Source: Steromphala cineraria (Eukaryota; Mollusca; Gastropoda; Trochida; Trochidae). Taken from it: a DNA stretch of 64,000 nt. Below, piece by piece: positions 1-11,040 of this stretch (position 1 is its first letter; each line of letters starts with the position of its first letter). Location: NCBI GenBank assembly GCA_916613615.1, contig OU744724.1, positions 21,686,171 through 21,750,170 of the forward strand, read 5' to 3'. The notes below the pieces were generated by a model. It was not told the origin of the DNA and did no database searches. It worked only from the letters and a program-made list of their open reading frames with translations. Both the position numbers and the translations under genes were made by a program.

Positions 1-136
1 TTTTCCGTATTGTTTAAAAGAAACAGCCCTTTCAACATAAATGTGTTGACCTGATAACTTCATGTATCATAATATCATCATATCTTTTAAATGTCTGAAA
101 AATGTATAATCGTATGTAGTTTAAAATCAAACTTAG

Positions 137-508
137 TTCTTGCGAACTTCTCAACGTAAGGAATTGATAGACGAACTGGCGGAGAGAAAGCAAGTGTGCA
201 TAGTTAACGAGATTACATATCAACTCCTAAACGGTTTGTTGTCAAATCATTATCAATTTGCTTCCGGTTCTGTAAAGACTTGCAGAATTGGCATGCTCAG
301 TTCAGATTTTGACTCATTAGAAGAACGAGCTATTGTTGCCAATAGTGCACAATGCGCTGCACAAATACATCAATGAAGACCCGAAATAGCCGGGGGCAGA
401 GAAGCGACTCAATCGAACCCTGCCTCAGACCTGATACAACACAACTTGCTCTTGCTTGAGGAGACTGCATCGTTACTTCCAATGATTGAGGCGAAAATAC
501 GGAACTAA
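137..508 (+). pseudogene. Probable 3'-terminal exon of an unrecognised gene, with one in-frame TGA
   Basis: The frame is open from 137 to TAA at 506-508, except for one TGA at 374-376. It opens directly after an AG at 135-136, which could be a 3' splice site; the same bases form TAG in this frame, so the 5' limit is also a stop. The first part reads LRTSQRKELIDELAERKQVC and continues for 79 residues with a natural amino-acid mix. The 43 codons after the TGA stay open and keep the same higher GC content (for example DLIQHNLLLLEE) before the composition drops sharply to AT-rich at the TAA. That drop argues that the coding region really ended at 508 and that the TGA is a nonsense change, a sequencing error or, less likely, a recoded codon. 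No family was recognised. The rest of the gene would lie left of the window. Confidence 0.45.
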
Positions 509-512
509 TTTT

Positions 513-675
513 CATAACATTATATCTTTGATGACAGTGTTTGAGAAAAAATTAGGAATCTGATTTTAACGATGCTGTATCTTTGATGGCAATTTCTGAG
601 AAGATTAGAAATTTGATTTTCATGACGTTTTATGTTTGCTGTCGATTTAATTTTCATGTCATTATACTTTTTATA
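513..675. repeat. Decayed ~53 bp tandem repeat, 3 copies
   Basis: Units begin near 513, 568 and 621. The first two share ATCTTTGATG, then TGAG, then a run ending ATTTGATTTT or ATCTGATTTT; the third is partial and more diverged. The array starts within a few bases of the stop codon at 508, so it would lie in the 3' UTR if the upstream exon is real. Confidence 0.6.
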
Positions 676-1578
676 TCATTGTGTAAAGTGAAATGATATT
701 TTATTGTCAATAATTAGATTTTTTAGGTAAAGTAGAGAATTATATATCCTAACATTATATTATCTTTTTTTTTAAGATGGCAATTTTATTCTTTTTATGA
801 TTTTCATATCAAGTTTTTATTTGAGGAAAATACAAAAAAATAGTTTTTCAAAATTATATCGTGTATGTTATTGTTATTTAACGTTTAAGTAAAAGACGGA
901 AATATAACAATTATGTCAATTTCAATGTTTGAGCAAATATTTGATAAATATAGTCACTCATAGAAATGTAAAAAAAAAACATTTGTAACGTTACTTTGTT
1001 GTCTTGAATGATCTATTGAATCATACCCTTGCACGTTAATATGAAGCTTAAAACACAGGTACGTTAACGTTTGACTTAATGATATCAATATTTCGGAAAT
1101 AAAGATATTGCGCACATAGTGCAAAAATAGTAAGGGATATTTGTAAATCTTGAAATGATGATTATTGTTATGATAAATTTTGACACACTTGTGACATATC
1201 ATCCCAATATGAGGCACATCGTTTTGTAACCTTGTACCATTTGTATATGGAGCTTAGGCCTTAAGTATAATACACTTTTTGACTCGAATAACACTGAGTT
1301 ATTTTGTCGAGTATATTCTGATTATACTAACTGTCCGCACTAAAGCAATTAATCATTTTTGCTATTTGAAAAAAACACACGTTCAAGCTAGAGATTTCAT
1401 TCGAAAAGAGAGGAAGGGATCAGTGGATCCGATCCGCATCTATGAAATCTGTGAATGTTTTGCATACAGTCTAATAAACAAAAACGGAAACCACTATGAT
1501 TAATGCACAAATGCTGATATTCTGCATAGGACATTGGTTGAATAACATATATGCCTTAATAAAGTATATTTATCATCC
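676..1578. other. AT-rich, no gene recognised
   Basis: Runs of A and T dominate. A 74-codon frame at 1279-1503 is open on the plus strand but has no recognisable motif, and its first half is AT-driven. A less AT-rich patch at about 1380-1480 (with GTGGATCC near 1423) is the only part that could be coding. Confidence 0.6.
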
Positions 1579-1581
1579 TTA

Positions 1582-1623
1582 ATGGTAGTAGCAGTAGTAG
1601 CAGTAGTAGTAGTTGTAGTAGTT

Positions 1624-1663
<40 letters not shown>

Positions 1664-1980
1664 CAGCAGCAGTAGCAGTAGTAGTAGTAGTAGTAGTAGT
1701 AGCAGCAGCAGCAGTAGCAGTAGTAGTAGTAGTAGTAGTAGCAGCAGCATCAACAGTAGGAGTAGTAGTAGTAGTAGCAGCAGCAGCAGTAGTAGTGGTA
1801 GTAGTAGTAGTAATAATAATAAAAATAGTAGTAGTAGTAGTAGTAGTAGTAGTAATAGTAGTAGTAGAAGCAGAGCAGTAGCAGCAGTAGTGGTAGCAGG
1901 AGGAGGAGGAGGAGGGGAGGAGTAGCAGTAGTAGTAGAACTAGCGAAAGCAAGAGCAGTAGCAGTTGTAGTAGAGTTGGG
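1582..1980. repeat. Compound (AGT)n/(AGC)n microsatellite
   Basis: About 400 bp of AGT triplets interrupted by AGC and AAT triplets, ending in a (GGA)n stretch at about 1900-1922. All frames on both strands read as poly-Val, poly-Leu or poly-Thr/Ala, so the 99- and 166-codon open frames here are artefacts of the triplet period. Confidence 0.97.
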
Positions 1981-2188
1981 ATGTGTGAAGAATGAGGCAC
2001 ATTTATTATTTGTTCATGGAATATATACTATATGTCAATGAACAGTTTTGTTAAGTAATTGAGGACACAATATCGTTCAACTGCTATTTTCCAATGTACT
2101 GATGATGCATCATTTACATTTGAACACGTGTACTATGAAAACGAAAAGGATACCAAGAATTATGTCATCAAAATATTTTTTTAATATA

Positions 2189-2253
2189 CTTTTGAGGGGA
2201 CTTTAAAACAATTTTCACTCTATCCGTTTGTTCGCTATATCCGTGTTCTATTG
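2189..2253 (+). mobile_element. 3' end fragment of a pogo-like MITE
   Basis: The segment ends TTCGCTATATCCGTGTTCTA then TTG and a TA dinucleotide, matching the right end of the complete element at 33239-33412 with one change. The similarity extends upstream (GAGGGGACTTTAAAA versus GAGCGGACTTAAAA), so this is a 5'-truncated copy of the same family. Confidence 0.75.
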
Positions 2254-2369
2254 TATTATATTTCATTATTTAGGTACCTCTAAACTCAAAAACGTCTCCT
2301 GGAAAAAAGATTCAAAACCTAATCAGGGCTTCTAATTAATCCGATACATAATAACAAGAAAGGCGAGGC

Positions 2370-2700
2370 ACACAACTAGCGGGGCCACTACTGTTTCCAT
2401 TGGAGCGTGGCACGGCTAATTATCGCTCTAGTCCGGGTTCGAACCCCGCCGTGTGCAGGTGGCCGACCATCCACCCGTTCAAGGCTTGAAGCCCCCAAGG
2501 ATCCATGAAGGAGATAAGTTTTGTTTTTTGCTTCCAGGCGATGACGAAAGTGCGAAACTGAAACAGTCACGTCAAATCTCAAGTGGACAAGACCTCGCGA
2601 GATCTCCCGTGATCTTCCAGGTGGTAGGCACTTGAAGTAAACTCCGAGGGGCAAGGGGGACCCCGAGGGAGGGGGGTCTTTCATTAGGTGTGACCCCCTC
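2370..2700 (+). mobile_element. SINE-like element with a pol III B-box
   Basis: GGTTCGAACCC at 2436-2446 is a perfect B-box, preceded by a degenerate A-box-like TGGCACGGCTA at about 2408. The arrangement suggests a tRNA-derived SINE head, but no cloverleaf can be closed, so it is not a functional tRNA. The body is clearly richer in GC than its flanks and ends in a GGGGGACCCC-type hairpin near 2655-2690. Inside it, 2538-2620 has a strong CTTCCAG acceptor-like start and an open frame (DDESAKLKQSRQISSGQDLA, then RSPVIFQ). It could therefore contain, or be mistaken for, an exon. Confidence 0.5.
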
Positions 2701-4126
2701 AGTCATGATAGCCGCTCCAAGTCAATGAAAATAATGAGATATTCTTTCATTTAGATGTATTGAACCTACAACAAAAATAATGTTGACGGTTGATTGACAC
2801 GTGTACTGGATTCGGTGAAGGATTATTATCTTGACTCTCTTCTGAAGCTATACCTACTGGGTATAGTGTGACATAGATGCAATAGCTTGCGTAACATCTT
2901 TAGATAATATTGCTCTGAATGACCTTACTGATGAACTCGTTTGGTTGGTGGAAATATTGATGATGCTCAAAATGCACAAATGACACAATTGATGAGAAAT
3001 ATCAACTCAAATTTTCCACTATAACTTAATATGCGTTTTCATCAAAATCATATCGCAAAAACTATTCTTAATATCTCATATAAAATGACAGAAATTCTGC
3101 TAGGAATTTTAATCAGTATATTTCAATTAACTATAATCACAAATTTTGGTATTTGGGAAATTTTCCAGACTAAGTCTTAACATTAAAACGATAACTCACA
3201 TTTTCGAGTTTTAATTAAACATTAATGTCAAAAGGGTCGATAGGTTTCATGTTATAGCCGTAAAAATAAACTTTTAAAGAATATTTTAAAGCAACATTTT
3301 TAAACATCATCTCATATTTAAGAAAAAAAAATTAAATTCAGAGTTATTCGCGATGAAAAAAGACTAGAGAAACGTTTAATATTTAAGGTGACACGAAGCC
3401 TGAGACATTTATCTTTGGAAAGAGAGACAAAAATATTAAATAATTTTAAGCTCTTACATTTTTTCATTTATTCTTCTCACCCCTTTGTACTTCACATCAA
3501 GGTAAGGTTCTGAGAAACAAAATATAAAATCGTTTCAACTTTTCAAAATTGCAATTAAGTTTGCTTTCCATGGTGTCCCAACTGAGACGAAAATCTACTG
3601 TCACTTCCCCTCGAAATACACCCAGTACTGTGGCCAAGTGTGACAAGATATTTCTATCCGTACCTGGCACGACCATAAATGTGACTTTATTTGAGAAAGC
3701 GTCGTTTAATTTGTTCGTAAGCGGATCTTTTGTCGGGATAAAAGGTCTTGAGAGGCGGACGTTGTAACCCGAGCCTCGCTTTGACCTGAGTGTGGTCCTT
3801 CCTGTGTGACGTCATCAAATTGGCAGTGAGTTTTTCATGTATTTACCGACCACAACAAGGTGATAAAAGTGACGTTGAAATGTTAACGTTCCGTCAATGG
3901 TACTTGATGTTACTGTTTATTCCTCCGAGTTTCTAGCTTATTCAGAGTAGCAAAACAGGATTGACTGGCGAGAGGGAGTTGAAGGGGACTTAGATAATTG
4001 TATCCTTTATGTCAAAACATCCTCAACACTCCTCGTATGGCATATTATATTTGTAAAGGTAAAATCGAGTGAGAACAAGTGTCTAGACCACCCATCTTCC
4101 TTCAGAAGAGGATATCAGGTAATTAA
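2701..4126. other. Intergenic or intronic DNA with a CRE site at 3807-3814
   Basis: Mostly AT-rich. A more balanced block at about 3550-3850 has a 72-codon plus-strand frame (3549-3767) with no recognised motif, a perfect TGACGTCA CRE palindrome at 3807-3814 and a GTGAGT donor-like string just after it. I cannot decide between a regulatory block and an exon. Confidence 0.5.
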
Positions 4127-4204
4127 TTGTAAATACGCGACTACAATTATGCTTGTAAATACGCGACTACAATTATGCTTGTAAATACGCGACTACAATT
4201 ACGC
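4127..4204. repeat. 26 bp tandem repeat, 3.0 copies
   Basis: Units at 4127-4152, 4153-4178 and 4179-4204 are identical except for one T to C change in the last. Each contains TTGTAAATACGCGACTACAA, which is flanked by short inverted TTGTA/TACAA ends. The near-identity indicates recent amplification. Confidence 0.97.
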
Positions 4205-4232
4205 CATTAATCAATCATCATTTTTGTTGCAG

Positions 4233-4300
4233 TTGGCTGCATAGTAGTCTACATGTTGGATTCACAGAACGATATAAATGGGCAGATACATAAAAAATGA
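4233..4300 (+). CDS. Candidate terminal exon, unrecognised
   Basis: A good 3' splice signal (TTTTTGTTGCAG) ends at 4232. With two bases taken from a preceding exon, the frame reads GCIVVYMLDSQNDINGQIHK plus one Lys before TGA at 4298-4300. A second frame is also open for 19 codons, so the coding case is weak. No family is recognised and no partner exon is identified. Confidence 0.2.
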
Positions 4301-5111
4301 TATACAATCTCTATTTTCTTAAAAGGATTATGAAAATAATGAAACCATAGGGAAAGCGTGGTAAAACGCTGAACTGGATCCAGACTTAACATTTCGTACA
4401 ATATCTAGCTATTCTTGAAATCAATTTCAACACCGTATTTACAACACCGATAGATTACCAATAAAAAAAACAGCATCACTTCAATCATGATAATAAATTT
4501 AATGTCTACGGGAAAAGTCTTTTGATGAGATTACATTTGTACTATAAATAGACACTCCATGAGTTTTGAGTTGCTTTTTATTATGACTTTGTGTCATTTT
4601 ATCGAGAAGTGTTGTCGCTCTAAAGTAGCATTTCAATAATAAATTGTTCAAGAGAGTGACAATGCATTGATAATACTTAATGGAGTTTGTCAAACACATG
4701 GTTTATTTCATCGAGTGTCATAGGTAAAGCTAATATTTCATACGTGCCGCATATCCACAATTACGCGCGTTAATTATTCAAACGTAAGTTTGGAAAATTT
4801 TCTGAAGTGGGTAAAAGATATAACTTGCGTCTTTAGTGTTTGAAAAGATATTTTACAGCATTCGGCAACCACAAAGGAACGTGGCTCCATTTCCATTCAT
4901 AATTAATGCCATGTCATGTATTTGTCAATGTTGATGTATATATGAAAGTTATGAGTACATATCATCATAGTATTTGGATATGTTTTGAAAAAAACAACAT
5001 AAAATAGCCATGAAAATCACGGAATGTCAATGTAAAGTAAAAGGTTTTTTTAAAAGTAAAAGGAAAAGTTAATTTTAGCGAATTCTTTGCAACAACGCTT
5101 CAGACAAATTG
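4301..5111. other. AT-rich, nothing recognised
   Basis: The 66-codon minus-strand frame at 4499-4699 is low in complexity and looks like chance. No splice-flanked open segments were seen. Confidence 0.6.
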
Positions 5112-5120
5112 TATATATAA
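5112..5120 (+). promoter_or_regulatory. Possible TATA box
   Basis: TATATATAA lies about 250 bp upstream of the candidate first coding exon at 5367. The sequence after it changes from AT-rich to balanced at about 5140, as expected for a transcribed 5' leader. A short AT string is a weak signal in this base composition. Confidence 0.25.
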
Positions 5121-5366
5121 CTATTATCACGAACTGAGACGCCAGTCCGCATCAAAGTGACAGTGGGAGACAGAATGTGAACTATAAAGCAGATAAACTT
5201 CTTGTGTCTACTCGACGGGGGATTGCAGATGCTAAATATTGTTACAGAAAACAATCCTTATTTGTCTTCATGACGGACCCACATCAGCTGACACTATCGT
5301 CCACACATGTCAATCTCTCCGTTTTGGAACAATTTCGCTGGTTTCACTTGTCTCAGATAATAACTG

Positions 5367-5502
5367 ATGGGGGATTCGCTCGAGTGCCCGGATGTTACCT
5401 ACTTGACCCCCAACGAACCAACGGTGCCAGTCCAGGGACCAATCAAATACGGCTTCCAGACCATTGTTCCTGGAACCGACTGGATCCCCGAAACAATGGC
5501 TG
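5367..5502 (+). CDS. Candidate 5' coding exon, unrecognised protein
   Basis: From ATG at 5367 the frame reads MGDSLECPDVTYLTPNEP and continues through IKYGFQTIVPGTDWIPETMA to a possible donor GTGATT after 5502, leaving one base (phase 1). Third codon positions are mostly C or G (GAC, ACC, CAG, TTC, CCC), unlike the AT-rich surroundings, which supports real coding use. Upstream, the same frame has TAA TAA just before 5364, so 5367 is either the true start or the frame is entered by splicing; the CACTTGTCTCAG acceptor at 5344-5355 would bring those stops in. A different frame gives a 109-codon reading of the same bases (5177-5506) with poorer codon use. Short N-terminal, proline-rich segments of this kind occur in transcription factors, but I do not recognise the family. 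Confidence 0.4.
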
Positions 5503-5537
5503 GTGATTTTCAGACTTTGTATTGTTCTAAAAATTGA

Positions 5538-5870
5538 TTATCATCAAAACGAAAACATTCTATTTTCAAATGAAAGAATCTATAAAAGATGGGATTTCAA
5601 CTGTTTCATAAGAGTTATGTTTAAGCCTTAATATTATTTTTTTTAATATAAACATATCTAAAAGATTTTATATATATGTAAGTTGGTGTATATAAATTTT
5701 CGTTTTCTTGAATTCTTTTACCTTTTTAGAGTTAAACCTGACACAGAACAAATTCAAATATGAATGAAATTGATGAATTATCATTCTTGGATGTAACTAA
5801 AACAGAATAAACTGCCTTGGTTAATTATTTAACAACGTCCATTTTGGGCTAACCTCTGACCTAATTTTGC
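5538..5870. other. AT-rich, nothing recognised
   Basis: Possible start of the intron that would follow the 5367-5502 exon. It is dominated by ATATAT and TTTT runs. Confidence 0.5.
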
Positions 5871-6250
5871 ACGTGTTGCATGGCTTCCCGGCTCTCTGAT
5901 TGGCTAATTCAACTCTTACACAACTTGCCTCAAGTCCACAGCCTGTGGATTGTGATTAGTCAATCACAACAACTTCTGCCAGGTTTCTCTTCAAGAAAAA
6001 AAATCCATTTTGTTTCTATCTGCCCAGGGGCCCTCAAATCAAGCCACTGCCACTGGTGCCAAGGTACTTGAGAGTTGTAAGAGCGCCCCTAGCGGCGAGG
6101 CATTCAAGGGGGATAACGCTGCTGGCCCCAGGAGGTTGAGTCTGAAGGCCAGGTGTGACTGTTTCAAGTGCTGACTGCAATACCTGAGGTTGATTAGGAC
6201 CACAGATACACTCCTTGGAATATTTTTATTCGTATCAGATGTATGCAAGC
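5871..6250. promoter_or_regulatory. Balanced-composition island, enhancer-like
   Basis: GC rises sharply relative to both flanks. It contains CTGATTGGCTAATTC, GTGATTAGTCAATCAC (an imperfect palindrome of TGATT-type homeodomain/TALE sites), GCCAGGTGTGAC and GCGCCCCTAGCGGC, which resembles a CTCF core but is one G short. Open frames on both strands are shadows of this composition. No gene is recognised. Confidence 0.35.
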
Positions 6251-8280
6251 TTATATACTAGATAGACTGTAAAACAGTATCAATATCAACCTGATTTAAT
6301 GTTAAAACATATATCATCGTATCTGTTCTTCATACTGTAAAGTTCAAATCAACATCGAACCTTTTTGCAATTAAAACATGTAATTTTATGAATGTGTATT
6401 TGTTGACAATGCTAGTAAGAAATGTAAGCTAATTTAATTGTTATCATGATGATATATGTATTCATCGTAATACAAATTGAATAATGATAATACCTAGTCA
6501 ATATTCGTTCCAGTTTAACATAATTCCTAACTTTAGTTTCTGTGCCTTTTGAATATTACATCATGGCATGAAAACGATCGTTTAATCATGAAATTATGAA
6601 GAAAGTATCCCGCTGGAATCATGTCAATCAAAGTTATTTCCCGAATGAAAGGCCAACATATGTGTTGGTCGCTTTTAAGTAAAGACTGTTTAGTTTGGAT
6701 ATGAACAATTAGACATAGCTGTGGAAATAATACATCACAAATTGGTCTTTCAATCGAACATTTGTGGTAGTTTTAGTACGAAATGTATGTGTTTTTGAAG
6801 ACTATACTTGACTACGAAATAAAATATTCTTAAACTTTTATAGATAAAACCAATGTAACTTACGACAAGTTTGTTTCCAAGAGACGATTACTATTGAACG
6901 AAGGGAACATAATGTACCTCTCGTTGCTTATTGCACAGTCACCCCAAACACTTAATTTCTGTTTCAAAACTCAAAATAGGGGTTATACATGTTAAGAAGC
7001 AGAAATTGACTCTTTTACATATTTACTGGTAATTTGACATATGAAACAATACTCATTGAATTTCTGATAAATAAGTCTCAGAAACGTTTCATCGCACCGT
7101 TACATTTCTTTATTTCTAGATTTTAACCTTGATTGAAAATATTTTATTCATTTAACAAAGTGATGGGGTACAAGTTATTCGATTTTAAAAAGCCCTCTCT
7201 AGATATTAACAATAAACTTTCTTATAGCAATAAACAACATGAGACGGGAAGGGGTGTGTACAAGAGTAGATAACTAAATCGTTTAGTTTGAGAGATGTAC
7301 ATACTTACAAATTAGAAAACATTTTGATTAACACAAATAGAGACCTTTACCATTTGCAATATGTTGAATCTGTGACCCTGTTTCTTGACAATATTTTGTA
7401 AAGGTTTAAGCATGTATACTCCTTGAATGATATACAAGTGACATTCAATAAAGTAATGAAAATTATTTTTGCAACCATGACCATACTGGTGTTTCTGACA
7501 ATAATTATCATTAAATCATAATTGAGTGAGAGTTACTAAATCGAGTATGTAAATAATTAAATACCCGTAATGAATAAAAATAGTATGATGGCGCACCTTT
7601 GTCTTTCACATGAATATTAGACTTAAACAAGGAAAGAGAATCACTTTATCCAATTGCTAAGAAACATATTCAATAATTTTATTGATTTTTTTAAAATTGT
7701 CACTATCCGGATTAATATCACAATGATTATTTCAACAACCGTCAGTCCTTCTCAATAGAAAAAAAAACATTGATAATTATCTTTCACTCCAAAAACACAC
7801 TTCGTGTAACTTTAGGGAAAAAATTATCTTGGAGGAAATAACGTCCGAACGATAGGCTTACCCTCATTAATGTTTAAAATTCAATAGCTAGTCGATATAT
7901 AACAGTAGAAGATGAAATAATATCTTGAAAAGATAATCTAAGAACTATTATTTCTATAAGACCAGTGAGGTATGAATGTGGTCAATACAGTATACAAAGT
8001 AAAGTGTATCAATTCTCCTGAATAAACAGTTGAAACCCTGGTATTTATTGTTTGCATTTGTCATAAACACATCATAATTGATGACCCGGCCAGGTGGTAA
8101 ACATATTATTGTCACGATGAAATTATAGGTTTTGATTTATATATATTTCTCATGTGCTTATTTCTCCCATTGTACAAAGGATCTACCCTTTCTCCCACCA
8201 CAAAGAACACAAATTAGTCGCCAATATGTCAGTCTTGTCAATCTAAAACGATGTGATTATTCGGTCGACAAATTCCTCAT
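6251..8280. other. AT-rich, no gene recognised
   Basis: Two kilobases without an open frame of note on either strand and without repeats that I could detect. Probably intronic or intergenic. Confidence 0.65.
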
Positions 8281-8760
8281 GTGATGCGTTAAAATGACGG
8301 GTAATTTCCTCACCCACAAAAGAGATCGACCCTCGACGTAAACCGGCTCTATTCTGCGTGAGGACATCTGAGTCCATCTATTCACATGTCTACATGGACA
8401 ATTGGCGACCCTTGCAATGCATCGCATTACAGACTAATATGTTAAAGGATTTTCCTGAGGGGAAGAAAACCCTGATTTGACCACGATTGATGATCATTCG
8501 TCCAACTCTGTTGAAAATTATAGCTTTCCCGCCTTGCATTATGGTGTCGTCTGCTTTCATTGTTATGTCGTCTGCTCGCTCCCAGGACTGTCCGAGGCCC
8601 CGCTGGCCGAGTCGATGGACATCAATAAGCAACGATGGACGAAGGGGGGAGGGGATGGAGTGGAGGGGGAAGGGAGCATGGGAGGGGGGAGGCGGTGTTG
8701 AAGGGAGCATGCATGCAGGTGGATACTACCATCAGGTGTTAAGGATCGAAGGTTGTTAAT
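8281..8760. other. Balanced island followed by a G-rich tract
   Basis: At 8281-8640 the sequence is of mixed composition with CGAC-rich motifs. At 8641-8700 there are several G runs (GGGGGG, GGGG, GGGGG, GGG) that could form a G-quadruplex. The four overlapping 73-106 codon frames here lie on both strands and contain poly-Pro or poly-Gly strings from the G tract, so I regard them as spurious. Confidence 0.5.
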
Positions 8761-9880
8761 ATCACCTCTACTGTTTGCATTCACATCCCGCTACTCATTA
8801 TAGAACGTCAGAGTAAATATAATATCTAGTTGAAATGACAGAGATGTGGTCTGTAGCAATATAGGTCCCCGCTACATGGTGGCCATAATAACTATCCTTC
8901 ATATACCAATGTTCTGATATCCTCAAACCTACTGAAGAACTGTCCTCAATATCTGTCCTCGATACCCGATTTAGAGCTGCAGTCTATCTCGTAGAGAACT
9001 GTCCTCAACCGTTCAGTTGTCGGTGTATACTGTTAATTTGATATAAGGATACTTGGTCCAAGTGTTGTTATAGCTTACAAGACAACCTCTTTAGGGTGAG
9101 AGAAAGCGGTCCTCAATAAGGATGATGAGAACACTTGTCATTAATTTATTTTAAAGTAGTTTCCTGAAATAATATGCTGAATCGGTGGCAGCTGTTGATT
9201 TATATGAATGACCTTAGGTCTTCATTGTATACAAGAAGAAATATGTAAAAATCTAAACAAACATGTGCATGAATATTTCAAAGAAATATGTTTAAGTATA
9301 CAACGTTCTTCATATGCATACAAAGAGTTGAAATATTATTCCTCAAACCTTCTAATTATGGTTGCAAAGAGTGTTGGTTCTTGGTTTAAGCTGTTTCGAT
9401 AGAACATTTCTTAAATTAGCTGAAATAATGCCTCCTCCTTTAATTGTAATCACTTCATGGTAAATACTTTACTTACTTTCTTATTGGTGTGTCTGTTGTT
9501 TTACTGTAATTATATGATGCTTAATACATATGAATGTGTACAGCAATTGGTACGTTTGTATGATGTTGCAGATATATGTTCAAACTTCAACAATATAAGT
9601 AATTAAGAGTCCATTGATTTAAGAAATAATTGATATAAACTTTGAGTCCCCTGTGTTAAATTTGATTCAATCAAGTGTCTCAAATATTATCGGATGACTC
9701 ATAATTCCAGCATCGATGATGATGTTTTGCTTCAACCGTCATAACAGTTGCTCGTTTTGTATTTTATTAATATCACCATGATTATCGGCGTTTAAGAAGA
9801 CACCATCCCGTTTCATGTTTGTAAATCAAGAAGGTTATAATGAGGGGTATTGACACACCTGGTGAAGTGTTTTACAGAGA
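8761..9880. other. No gene recognised
   Basis: A short repeated phrase, AACTGTCCTCAA followed by T or C, occurs at about 8938 and 8997, hinting at a decayed short duplication. The rest is AT-rich. Confidence 0.5.
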
Positions 9881-10145
9881 CGTCTAAACAGCGCCACCGT
9901 GGCAGGACGGAGACTACATGAGATATTGTAGGACATGGTAGTACACCTGTTCTCCAGTATTGGACATCTCGACGGGACATTACACAGTGTGGGTGCCATC
10001 CTGGGTGAAACAGCTGTTGGCTACTGAAGAAACAGAGAGGGAAGAAGTGCAAATTATTGATAACCTTGTCACTTTATTGATATATCAATACACACCTAGA
10101 ACCGCGATAACCGTCCAATTGTACACAGTGGGGGTCTCTGCATAA
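9881..10145 (+). other. Possible degenerate coding segment
   Basis: The frame ending at 10145 reads LDISTGHYTVWVPSWVKQLL, then ATEETEREEVQIIDN. Upstream of a TAG at about 9938 the same frame continues open with WQDGDYMRYCRTW. The residue mix is protein-like on both sides of the stop, so this may be a pseudogene piece or part of an old transposon. No domain is recognised, and an overlapping 79-codon minus-strand frame shows that chance is not excluded. Confidence 0.2.
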
Positions 10146-11040
10146 TAACCTTCAATTGATGGTTTGTCTGTTAAAGCACTGTCAAGCATGCGCAATAAGA
10201 ACACGGAAGAGGGTTTCATTGGCTAAGAGCTCTCAGTACAACTTCAGAGTCCTCAGAGGGTTCTCAGGTTGTGTTTTACGGACGAGAGACAATTGTCAGC
10301 CACATAAGTGATTAAACAGTCTGACCTATGATCCTTGATGACACTACAGCGTCTTCAAAAACAACTTAAACAGTTCTCCTGCTAGCCGAGACCTCTCATC
10401 CCGTCCTTGCGCCATCTTGACGTAAACCTCGCTAACTTCCAGCCTACTCAAGGTCTCGCAAAATCTCGTACACTAAAACAAGAACGAGAAGGGTTCAAGG
10501 AGATAATATATTTACACAGCGGTTGATAAATTACGCGAATATTAACTCTCATATTGATGCAATTATTTGTCGATTATGTTTGTAGACATTACATCCGTGC
10601 AGAGAAAAATAAAGCATTTTCCTGTATTGTATGGTCGATTAAAGTCTTTATGAAACAAATGTTTGAAATAAATTTTCAATCCTTATGAAATGAATTATGA
10701 TTGTATAAATAGTATTAGATTATATAGACAATTATAAAGGAAATGATGAAATTATTTATATCGAATGTTTATTTTTAGTTATTTTTTATTTTATCGTTTT
10801 ATCTTTTATATGATGCACTTGGATAAATGCAAGCATTGTTGAACGGTTAAAATTTAGCTAATTGAAAAAAGCGTATGATTGTCAAGCGGTTGTTACAAGT
10901 TCATTTCAGGGACCGAATCTTAATGTTTGAAGATAATACTGGCGACAGGTGAACGTAAATCAATACAACAAATTGCAACAAAATAAACGGAATCATAGCG
11001 GCATTCAACTGAACAAGCGATCTATAACTAAGGCCTTTGT
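10146..11040. other. Balanced block, then AT-rich DNA
   Basis: At 10180-10480 the composition is balanced, with AAGGTCTCGCAAAATCTCG and GACCTCTCATC phrases. From 10500 to 11040 it is AT-rich with a GACAGGTG site at about 10944. No coding signal was found. Confidence 0.45.

Noticed and set aside
1500..2000. 166-, 99- and 65-codon frames of poly-Thr/Ala, poly-Val and poly-Leu
   Set aside because: They are translations of the AGT/AGC microsatellite and are open in all frames because the triplet period excludes most stops.
2436..2446. tRNA gene at the GGTTCGAACCC B-box
   Set aside because: No acceptor stem, D-arm or anticodon stem can be folded around it; it fits a SINE-type pol III promoter better.
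6085..6110. CTCF site at GCGCCCCTAGCGGC
   Set aside because: It is one G short of the conserved GGGGGC core; similar near-misses occur at 9889 and 60901, so I do not call insulators.
8390..8784. Four overlapping 73-106 codon frames
   Set aside because: They lie on both strands and owe their length to a G-rich tract giving poly-Pro and poly-Gly.
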